A DNA stretch of 64,000 bases from positions 5,001 through 69,000 of the forward strand of contig JAWQFJ010017316.1 of the NCBI GenBank assembly GCA_034096865.1, read 5' to 3'. A model generated the notes under the pieces. The model saw only the letters and a program-made list of their open reading frames with translations, did not search any database and was not told the origin of the DNA. Shown here one piece after another: positions 37,986 to 48,164 of this stretch. Source of the stretch: Theodoxus fluviatilis (Eukaryota > Mollusca > Gastropoda > Cycloneritida > Neritidae). The position numbers were made by a program, and so were the translations under genes. The number at the start of each line of letters is the position of its first letter. Position 1 is the stretch's first letter.

Positions 37986-38094
37986 AGGTAGAGATGAGTT
38001 GGGTGGAGGCTGTGATTCTGGAGGGTGAGGGTTAGGAAAACGAAGACTAAGTTCAGGAAAAGGAAGTTGATTTCGCCCTTAGGTTCCGAAAAGT

Positions 38095-38096
<2 letters not shown>

Positions 38097-38156
<60 letters not shown>

Positions 38157-38166
38157 TCTCTGTCTC

Positions 38167-38213
<47 letters not shown>

Positions 38214-38214
38214 A
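38097..38214. repeat. (CT)n then (CA)n microsatellite
   Basis: CT tract with CTGT interruptions to about 38,200, then (CA)n. Confidence 0.96.
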
Positions 38215-39544
38215 CTCGTTGACTGTTTTATATATTTATAGACAAAATACAAGCTTAATCTCTTGTTTTACGTCTGGATTGTTTTTTTAAGATTCTCAAA
38301 ATTTTCTAACAGTGATATGTAGAGTGGTCAGATTCGTGTATCAACATGTTTGAAGAGAGCTTTCAGGTACATAAGTATTGCACAACCTCACAAGGGGGTT
38401 TGTTTAAAGGAGGAATTTCTCTGTTTCCAGTTGTTTATTTACAAAGCGTTGATCAACAAGATACGAGAAGGTAAACTGTCCTACGCCGAAGCAAGCTGTT
38501 TTGGGGAAAGGATTTTATGATATGGCCACGTGGAAATTTATTTTGAGATGCAACAATCTGCAAGAAATTTAGCTGAAAGTACAGCATTCTTGACATTAGT
38601 AAAATCTGATCACGTTTTACGAGTCTATAGACTTTTTATGTCTTAAAAATCATCACAGTCAATGAGTTTAATTGTGCAGAAATGTATACATGACATATAC
38701 AGGACACTGCTATTTCTCTCGTGGTACACGATCGAATGAGGAAAGTTTATGTCTCCGACATGTATAAAGTAAAAATGATGATAATTATTTTTAATCTTCG
38801 TTATTTGTTATAGGTGCGACCAAAAAGCATGCGAGTACTTGTCAGAATATTTTGCGGTTTGTGGTACAATCTCATTCCGAAACCTTCAGTTTTGAACTCA
38901 TTCGATTAACAGAAGAGCCAGTACGCTGACGAAAGCATCGGGCAGAACTGCACATCAGTGTACGTGTACGTGCCTTGCACCACTCTTCACACGGACACGT
39001 ACAGCCTTCGAAGACGACTGTTCGATCTTATGCCAGACAACCTGCGTCTGGGAGTCCTGTGGTCTCTGCAGGCGCCCAGGGTCGGCCGCGCGGTGCCAGA
39101 GCGCAAGGAGGCAGTCTGCTGGAACTGCCAGCGCCGCTTGTGGAAATAGGCGCGCCCTCTAACTAGGACCAAAACCTCTGCAGCCTAGCCTTCACAGTGG
39201 AAGCAGGGGCAAGAAAAAAGGTTTTCCTGAAATCTTATCCGCTGCTTTCCGCTTTGGGGAGTGGCAAAGTTGCCTTCCTGCGCAGAGCGATGCAGGATTG
39301 GGAAACTGTTTATATTTGTCTTTAAATGTTTATCTTAAACGTTTTGTCGGTTTTTCTTTCTCCTCTAGATTTCAATCACACAAACGGGTCATGTTTCTGT
39401 AAAACATCCTCTAGTTTTCTTGCTGTTTTTGTCTTTGAGAGTATTTTTGACAAGCATTAGTGCGGGAGCGGCGAGCTGTGAGACTGGTCACAGACAGATC
39501 GAGCTCAGGCACTTCGGTGCTGCCACTGCTTGCTGCCACGGAAG
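38215..39544. other. Single-copy spacer, no gene recognised
   Basis: About 1.3 kb of A/T-rich unique DNA, becoming G/C-balanced after 38,950. Two overlapping 63-codon plus frames and one minus frame near 39.0-39.17 kb have no recognisable domain. Confidence 0.5.
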
Positions 39545-40850
39545 GCTGCAGGCACGGAGCGTGTGACAGGCATGGAGCGTGTGACAGGCACGGAGCGTGT
39601 GACAGACACGGAGCGTGTGGCGGGAGAGGAGCGTGTGACAGGCACGGATCGTGTGACAGGCACGGATCGTGTGACAGGCACGGATCGTGTGACAGGCACG
39701 GTGCGTGTGACAGGCACGGATCGTGTGACAGGCACGGAGCGTGTGACAGACACGGAGCGTGTGACAGGCACGGAGCGTGTGACAGGCACGGAGCGTGTGT
39801 CAGGCACGGAGCGTGTGACAGGCACGAAGCGTGTGACAGGCACGGAGCGTGTGACAGGCACGGTGCGTGTGACAGGCAAGGAGTGTGTGACAGGCACGGA
39901 GCGTGTGACAAGCACGGAGCGTGTGACAGACACGGACCGTGTGGCGGGAGAGGAGCGTGTGACAGGCACGGAGCGTGTGACAGGCACGGTGCGTGTGACA
40001 GGCACGGAGCGTGTGACAGACACGGAGCGTGTGACAGGCACGGAGTGTGTGACAGGCACGGAGCGTGTGACAGGCACGGAGCGTGTGACAGACACGAAGC
40101 GTGTGACAGGCACGGAGCGTGTGACAGACACGGAGCGTGTGACAGATACGGAGCGTGTGACAAACACGGAGCGTGTGGCGGGAGAGGAGCGTGTGACAGG
40201 CACGGAGCGTGTGACAGACACGGTGCGTGTGACAGGCACGGATCGTGTGACAGGCACGGAGCGTGTGACAGGCACGGAGCGTGTGGCGGGAGAGGAGCGT
40301 GTGACAGGCACGGAGCGTGTGACAGACACGGACCGTGTGGCGGGAGAGGAGCGTGTGACAGGCACGGAGCGTGTGACAGGCACGGAGCGTGTGACAGACA
40401 CGGATCGTGTGACGGGCACGGAGTGTGTGACAGACACGGATCGTTTGACGAGAGAGGAGCGTGTGACGGGAGAGGAGCGTGTGACGAGAGAGGAGCGTGT
40501 GACGGGAGAGGAGCGTGTGACGGGAGAGGAGCGTGTGACGAGAGAGGAGCGTGTGACGGGAGAGGAGCGTGTGACGGGAGAGGAGCGTGTGACAGGAGAG
40601 GAGCGTGTGACGAGAGAGGAGCGTGTGACGAGAGAGGAGCGTGTGACGAGAGAGGAGCGTGTGACGGGAGAGGAGCGTGTGACGGGAGAGGAGCGTGTGA
40701 CGGGAAAGGAGCGTGTGACGGGAGAGGAGCGTGTGACGGGAGAGGAGCGTGTGACGGGAGATGAGCGAGTGACAGGAGATGAGCGAGTGACGGGAGATGA
40801 GCGAGTGACAGACATGGAGCATGTGACCAGAGAGGAGCGTGTGACGGGAG
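39545..40850. repeat. 18-bp minisatellite, about 72 copies, two domains
   Basis: The left part (to about 40,440) is mainly ACGGAGCGTGTGACAGGC with scattered GACACGG and GCGGGAGAGG variants. The right part (about 40,448-40,790) is almost only GAGCGTGTGACGGGAGAG and GAGCGTGTGACGAGAGAG. The boundary shows local homogenisation. Open frames of 340-552 codons run on both strands because 18 is a multiple of three. Confidence 0.95.
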
Positions 40851-41007
40851 AGGAAGGACGATACTTCATTGCTGATTCGCGGGTTTTTCTACAGTTGGCA
40901 GCCATCGTAGGATTGCTGAAACGTATGAAGACAGCAATTTTGCTTGAATTATGCGTACTTACACAAGGACTGCGCCTTTGTGCGATAATCCTCGGATAAT
41001 CTAGACA

Positions 41008-41175
41008 AAACACACACACACGCACAGACACACACACATACACAAGCACATACACATGTACGTGGACACGCAAACACACACACATACACACACGCACATG
41101 CACACACGCAAAAGCACACACACGCGCGCGCGCACGCATGCACGCACGCCCGTAAGCACACACACATCAATACAC
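41008..41175. repeat. (CA)n-rich microsatellite
   Basis: Imperfect CA tract with CG and TA steps, including CGCGCGCGC. Confidence 0.94.
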
Positions 41176-41884
41176 ACACACAATCACTAAAATCCACATC
41201 CCATTCTCAACCCCTCATCCCCACCTCCCACATCCCTACCCACCCCCCACCCAACCCCCCACCCCGTCCCTAACACCCTCCCAAAAGACAACAACAGCAA
41301 CAACAACAATCTACCAGATACTTTTTCCCCATTCAAAAATGCCGTTGTGTTATCTGGAATGACAAACACCCGACTGCCTTTTGCTATACAGATGTAGGAC
41401 GGTACATATCGCCCAGCACTCATACTGCATACTTTCCTACAGGGCGGTCATTACTGAATTTTAGAGAGATAAAAAATTCACACAGATAATTTTACAAATT
41501 GAAACTGATTATTAGTACCAGTCAGCATTGTCGATCCTGCCTGGTCCTGATAGTCCTTGAAGGCGTGTCCTAACAGGGCGAAGTAAACGAAGAAAACGAC
41601 GGGCGGAGTGGACGGCGTTGTATTCGGGAACGGCTGCGTTCAAATAGACCGAAGTGGAGTCGATGATGAAAATTGCAGCCCAGACTTTCCGACGCTCCCA
41701 AATGAAAGCGTCCAATAAAAACGCAACTTCGGTCCATTCGAACATCGGACTTGGATGAACACGATCAGCAAAATCTACTTCGAACTTCGGACGCTTGGTG
41801 AACGGTCAAAATTACTTACGCTAAGTCGAATTTGCGGCGTAATAAGCCAAAGTTTTGCCCCATGGGAGCATACCGGTGTTCGAC
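41176..41884. other. Single-copy spacer with an inverted repeat
   Basis: C-rich start, then unique sequence. Contains an 18-bp inverted repeat listed next. No gene recognised. Confidence 0.5.
41638..41743. repeat. Short inverted repeat (possible MITE relic)
   Basis: GTTCAAATAGACCGAAGT at 41,638-41,655 is matched by ACTTCGGTCCATTCGAAC at 41,726-41,743, which is its reverse complement with two mismatches. The loop is about 70 bp. Outer similarity fades quickly and no target duplication was seen. Confidence 0.6.
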
Positions 41885-42837
41885 ACTCAGTGAGGCTGCA
41901 CGCCGCGTGGTGGCAACAGTGGTTCCCTACAGTGAGTTGTCTCCACTCAGTGGGGCTGCACGCCGCGAGGGAAACCGGCAACAGTGGTTCCCTACAGTGA
42001 GTTGTCTCCACTGAGTGGGACTGCACGCCGCGAGGTGGCAACAGTGGTTCCCTACAGTGAGTTGTCTCCACTCAGTGGGGCTGCACGCCGCGAGGTGGCA
42101 ACAGTGGTTCCCTACAGTGAGTTGTCTCCACTGAGTGGGGCTGCACGCCACGAGGTGGCAACAGTGGTTCCCTACAGTGAGTTGTCTCCACTCAGTGGGA
42201 CTGCACGCCGCGAGGTGGCAACAGTGGTTCCCTACAGTGAGTTGTCTCCACTCAGTGGGGCTGCACGCCGCGAGGTGGCAACAGTGGTTCCCTACAGTGA
42301 GTTGTCTCCACTGAGTGGGGCTGCACGCCGCGAGGTGGCAACAGTGGTTCCCTACAGTGAGTTGTCTCCACTCAGTGGGACTGCACGCCGCGAGGTGGCA
42401 ACAGTGGTTCCCTACAGTGAGTTGTCTCCACTCAGTGGGGCTGCACGCCGCGAGGTGGCAACAGTGGTTCCCTACAGTGAGTTGTCTCCACTGAGTGGGA
42501 CTGCACGCCGCGAGGTGGCAACAGTGGTTCCCTACAGTGAGTTGTCTCCACTGAGTGGGGCTGCACGCCGCGAGGTGGCAACAGTGGTTCCCTACAGTGA
42601 GTTGTCTCCACTCAGTGGGGCTGCACGCCGCGAGGTGGCAACAGTGGTTCCCTACAGTGAGTTGTCTCCACTGAGTGGGGCTGCACGCCGCGAGGTGGCA
42701 ACAGTGGTTCCCTACAGTGAGTTGTCTCCACTGAGTGGGACTGCACGCCGCGAGGTGGCAACAGTGGTTCCCTACAGTGAGTTGTCTCCACTCAGTGGGG
42801 CTGCACGCCGCGTGGTGGCAACAGTGGTTCCCCATAC
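41885..42837. repeat. 60-bp minisatellite, about 16 copies
   Basis: Very regular units with cores GGCAACAGTGGTTCCCTACA and GTTGTCTCCACTSAGTGGG. The second unit carries a GAAACCGGC insertion. Variation is almost confined to the S (C or G) and to GGGG/GGGA eight bases later. Open frames of about 300 codons occur on both strands because 60 is a multiple of three. Confidence 0.96.
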
Positions 42838-43924
42838 AGTGTGTTGTCTGCAAATAGCACGCTGCGGTGTCCACCTTTAGCATTTGAAGCGACGACCGCC
42901 TGGCTGATTGCATTTGGGCGGGATTCACCCTTCAAACAGGTTTGAAGACCCCTGCAAGTGGTGTGCGTTTCTTTGACACTTTATTTGTGTCGCTTAAGGG
43001 TTAACCAAACAGCCTGGGATAACAAAGCACATGCGCGCGGGAATACCTATGTATCTCTCCACGTGCATGATGTCACCAGTCACGTGATCCCTAGCCGACA
43101 CATTTGGCCCGCGTGGGTATAGAGGTAGATGATACCGCGCGTCAAGCTGCAAAGCGTACCATCCATCCTCGCAGTCGGAGCACACGTTGACCCTTTGATC
43201 TCGGTAGCGTCAGAGTTACCCGTTCTTGTGTCTTCCAGAATGGCGACTGTTGCTGACGCACGGGCGAGGGGGTGTCAGTTTCACCCCCCGCCCCCCCTGG
43301 GTCGTGATTAGAACATTCCTGCCCTTTCCAGGCTCTGGAGGAAAAACACGGGGCACGCTTTGATAGGGCGCCTCCACCTGACCTTTGCAGCCCGGGCCGG
43401 CTTCCCTTGGTGTCTCTCTCGCAAACTCTTGCGTTGTAGAGACTGTGTGGGTACGTGGCAGACCGGGAGGGACTGGTTGTGACGGCGACAGCGAGGGTCT
43501 AACAGTCAAAACGGGGCAGGAGGCGCTGGAGTGTCAAGAAATGTCGGATACGACCTTGTATCAACAGTTTGCCTGCAGGAAACTGTCGTTCGTCCCAACA
43601 TCACGAATGTCTCTTTCCAAATGATCACGCATGACGTAAATCATGGAAGAGATTTCTACTCATCTGATTTACTCACAAACGTTAACTAGCATACGTTTCC
43701 TGTCCTTCGAAGCCGAATGCGAGAAAAGACCAGTTTTCCCCTCGATGTTATTGACTGTTAGGATCCGCGCTCATGGGACAGACATACACCGTATCAAGGA
43801 AGAGCTAATGGAAATCATATTTCCATCCCTGACACTCCCACCACACGGGGCCGCCCACTACAGCGCCACAGGACACGGCTCTAGAGATCCCTCGACAGCA
43901 ATTCTGCCTGAGGAGTGTGGGGCA
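42838..43924. other. Single-copy spacer, no gene recognised
   Basis: About 1.1 kb of unique DNA. Two CACGTG sites lie at about 43,060 and 43,082. An open frame from 43,643 is prolonged only by running into the next array. Confidence 0.5.
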
Positions 43925-44785
43925 TTGGGATGGGCAACAGTGGGGGTGAGGGGTGGGGAAGGGAGTGGAGTTTGGAGCTGGATTTGGGGATGGAGTTTGG
44001 AGTCTGGATTTGGGGATGGAATTGGAGCTGGGTTTGAGGATGGAGTTGGGGATGGAGTTGAGGATGGAGTTGAGGATGGAGTTGGGGATGGAGTTGGGAT
44101 GGAGTTGGGGGTGGAGTTGAAGCTGGGTTTGAGGATGGAGTTGGGGATGGAGTTGAGGATGGAGTTGAGGATGGAGTTGGGGATGGAGTTGGGATGGAGT
44201 TGGGGATGGAGTTGAGGATGGATTTGGAGCTGGGTTTGGGGATGGAGTTGAAGCTGGGTTTGAGGATGGAGTTGGGGATGGAGTTGGGGATGGAGTTGAG
44301 GATGGAGTTGAGGATGGAGTTGGGGATGGAGTTGGGATGGAGTTGGGGATGGAGTTGAGGATGGATTTGGAGCTGGGTTTGGGGATGGAGTTGGGATGGA
44401 GTTGGGGATGGAGTTGGGGATGGAGTTGAGGATGGAGTTGGGGATGGAGTTGGGATGGAGTTGGGGATGGAGTTGAGGATGGATTTGGAGCTGGGTTTGG
44501 GGATGGAGTTGGGGATGGAGTTGGGGATGGAGTTGAAGCTGGGTTTGAGGATGGAGTTGGGGATGGAGTTGGCGATGGAGTTGGGAATGGAGTTGGGAAT
44601 GGAGTTGGAGATGGAGTTGGAGCTGGGTTTGGGGATGGAGTTGGGGATGGAGTTGGGAATGGAGTTGGGGATGGAGTTGGAGCTGGGTTTGGGGATGGAG
44701 TTGGGGATGGAGTTGGGGATGGAGTTGGGGATGGAGTTGGGGATGGAGTTGGAGCTGGGTTTGAGGATGGAGTTGGAGTCTGGAA
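43925..44785. repeat. 12-bp minisatellite with higher-order structure
   Basis: The basic unit is GATGGAGTTGGG or GATGGAGTTGAG, punctuated by GGATTTGGAGCTGGGTTTG blocks at irregular intervals that define longer repeats. Open frames on both strands (up to 336 codons) are by-products of the 12-bp period. Confidence 0.93.
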
Positions 44786-45213
44786 GAGACACGTCTAGCT
44801 GCCAAGGCATTTTTTGGGACTCGTGGGACCCGGATGTCATATCTCCTTGGTGATACAGCGGCTCTCATTTCCTCATTACAAACTTTTCTTCATAGAAGTA
44901 TGCCTGGCATGCCCTGATTCCTTGTCTCGCTCCTCTCCTCACCATCTCCTTGGGGGGAAATTTATCAAAGCTGCTGATAAGTTGAATGTTATAGCCACTG
45001 CTGCTGGAGCGATCAACAGCAGAGTTTTTAATATGCAGAGTGAGGAACAGCATACAAATAAGACAGCTATTGCTGATTTTGAAGACTGATGTTTTAATGG
45101 ACGTTGACAGGTAGCTAGGTGTTTCTGAACTAAAGAGGATTTTGAATATCAAGCATAATCATGTAGCATACGACCGAAGCATTTTGATGCAACACCCCAC
45201 CCACCCCAAATAC
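44786..45213. other. Single-copy spacer, no gene recognised
   Basis: Unique sequence with overlapping plus and minus open frames of about 90 codons. No recognisable domain in either. Confidence 0.5.
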
Positions 45214-45223
45214 TCCCCAGTGC

Positions 45224-45247
45224 CCCCCCCCCCCCCCCCCCCCCCCC
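45224..45247. repeat. Poly(C) tract
   Basis: Twenty or more consecutive C. Such a long homopolymer is prone to length error in sequencing. Confidence 0.95.
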
Positions 45248-45293
45248 ATCCCCTTACCAGCTGGAACCCCGGGCAACTGGCCAATCAGAACCT

Positions 45294-45388
45294 GCTGCAG
45301 TGGCTCAGTCAGGAGCAGCCACAAGTAGGCACAGAGACCATCCAGGAAACATTAGGACAGGGTTAGATCCATCAGATCGGATTGTATA
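45294..45388 (+). repeat. Dispersed repeat family X, copy 2
   Basis: Counterpart of about 2,095-2,190, with CTGCTGCAGTGGCTCAGTCA at the start and GGACAGGGTTAGATCC near the end. It has one unit equivalent of the 25-bp repeat, unexpanded. Confidence 0.65.
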
Positions 45389-45689
45389 GATATACATGTA
45401 CATGAAAAATTTACACTGAAAATTGAGGGATATCATACAAGATACTTAAACTTGTTATCAAGCAGACGAGAAATCGCCATTGACTGGGTTCTGCATGGCA
45501 ACACAACGTATTTACATTTGCTTGCTTACTTGCTGCGTGCGCCTTGACGCGTTTTCGCTTCCTCTGTAACCACAGCCTCGAATTTCACTTTCCTTTTTTA
45601 TCTAATAAAAGTGAAGAAGTGAGGGACCTCCAGGCAGGTTCAGTTCTCAACCGCTGACGAAGCCCTGGCGGCGTGGATGGGGTGATGAG
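45389..45689. other. Single-copy spacer, no gene recognised
   Basis: A/T-rich to 45,430, then balanced unique sequence. Nothing further seen. Confidence 0.5.
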
Positions 45690-45699
45690 GGCACAGAGC

Positions 45700-45915
45700 G
45701 GTCCCGCGCTGTCCCGCCTGTCCCCGTGCTGGACACTGTCCCGCCTGTCCCCGTGCTGGACACTGTCCCGCCTGTCCCCGTGCTGGACACTGTCCCGCCT
45801 GTCCCCGTACTGGACACTGTCCCGCCTGTCCCCGTGCTGGACACTGTCCCCGTGCTGGACACGGTCCCGCCTGTCCCCGTGCTGGACACTGTCCCGCCTG
45901 TCCCCGTGCTGGACG
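45700..45915. repeat. 27-bp minisatellite, 8 copies
   Basis: The unit core is CCGTGCTGGACACTGTCCCG. One copy lacks the CCGCCTGTCC part. Open frames on both strands follow from the 27-bp period. Confidence 0.95.
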
Positions 45916-47093
<1,178 letters not shown>

Positions 47094-47409
47094 GGTCAGG
47101 CAATGCGCAAAGCGCCAAAGCCACATACAAAGCCAAATTGTTCAGCCGCCATTTTGTTTTTTTCATTACGTAACCATGATAACCAAAAAGTTTGTTCACA
47201 GATCTTCATCTTTTGACTTTACCTACCCACACTAACTTTCGGTCAAATCGGAGCACTTTGAGTTTTCGGCGGCCATCGTGTTTGTGCCCACTTCCGGTTA
47301 CCATGGCAACATTATTTTTTTAACCCCACCATGACCTGACCCCGGCCCACACCTAACCCCATACCAAGTTTTAAGTCGATGGGAATAAATCTGTGTACTC
47401 CTGTGCCTC

Positions 47410-47426
47410 AGGCGGCTTCGCCGCCT
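47410..47426. repeat. Hairpin at end of 300-bp copy 1
   Basis: AGGCGGCTTCGCCGCCT: 7-bp arms with a 3-base loop, inside a wider TGTG...CACA frame. Confidence 0.8.
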
Positions 47427-47700
47427 TCAACACAGTCGTCCAAATTCTTCAGTCGCCATTTTGTTTTTCTCGTTACATAACCATGATAACCATAAATTTA
47501 GTTCACAGATCTTCATCATTTGACTTGACCTACCCACACACTAAATTTCGGTCAAATCGGAGAACTTTGAGTTTTCGGCGGCCATCTTGTTTGTGCCCAC
47601 TTCCGGTTACCATGGCGACACCTTTTTTTTAACCCCACCATGACCTGACCCCGGCCCACATCTAACCCCATACCAAGTTTTAAGTCGATGGGAACTCCTG

Positions 47701-47729
47701 TGTCTCAGGCGGATTCGCCGCCTTAGACA
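47701..47729. repeat. Hairpin at end of 300-bp copy 2
   Basis: TGTCTCAGGCGG and CCGCCTTAGACA form 12-bp arms with one mismatch around a 5-base ATTCG loop. Primary sequence differs from copy 1, but pairing potential is kept. Confidence 0.8.
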
Positions 47730-48018
47730 CAGTCGTCCATTGTTTCCTCAGCCGCCATTTTGTTTTGCTCGTGACGTAACAATGGTAACCAAAACTTGTT
47801 CACAGATCTTCATCATCTGACTTTATCTACCCACACACCAAATTTCGGTCAAATCGGAGCACTTTGAGTTTTCGGCGGCCATCTTGTTTGTGCCCACTTC
47901 CGGTTACCATGACAACACCATTTTTTTAACCCCACGTTGACCTGACCCCGGTCCACACCTAACCCCATTCCAAGTTTCAAGTCGATCGGAATAAAACTGT
48001 TGAAACGTATGAGTGTCA

Positions 48019-48074
48019 CACACACAGACAGACACACACACACACAGACAGACAGACAGCGAAAATATATATAC

Positions 48075-48145
<71 letters not shown>
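48019..48145. repeat. (CA)/(CAGA) and (AT)n microsatellites
   Basis: A CA/CAGA mixture to about 48,060 is followed by about 38 AT dinucleotides (48,064-48,143). Confidence 0.97.
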
Positions 48146-48147
<2 letters not shown>

Positions 48148-48164
48148 CGCACGCACGCACACAA

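Larger units (their letters stand above)
47134..48010 (+). repeat. About 300-bp tandem repeat, three copies
   Basis: Copies start at about 47,134, 47,439 and 47,737. Shared blocks in order are CCGCCATTTTGTTTT, TTCACAGATCTTCATC, TTTCGGTCAAATCGGAG, TTTTCGGCGGCCAT, GCCCACTTCCGGTTACCATG, AACCCCACCATGACCTGACC and CCAAGTTTTAAGTCGATGGG. The two GCCAT-TTGT parts of each copy are similar to each other, suggesting an older internal duplication. Copies 1 and 2 end in hairpins. The third continues into a CA/CAGA microsatellite. The block looks like a dispersed transposable-element tail, but I cannot name the family. Confidence 0.88.

Noticed and set aside
39411..41163. Cys/Arg/Thr-repeat open frames on both strands
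   Set aside because: Produced by the 18-bp unit. Variation between copies does not favour any frame.
41927..42928. 333-codon minus and 298-codon plus frames with 20-residue repeats
   Set aside because: Result of the 60-bp unit. The variable sites change residues in either frame, and no flanking domain is present.
43858..44868. Asn/Pro/Ser and Gln/Leu/His repeat frames of over 300 codons
   Set aside because: Explained by the 12-bp repeat. They start and stop at the array edges.
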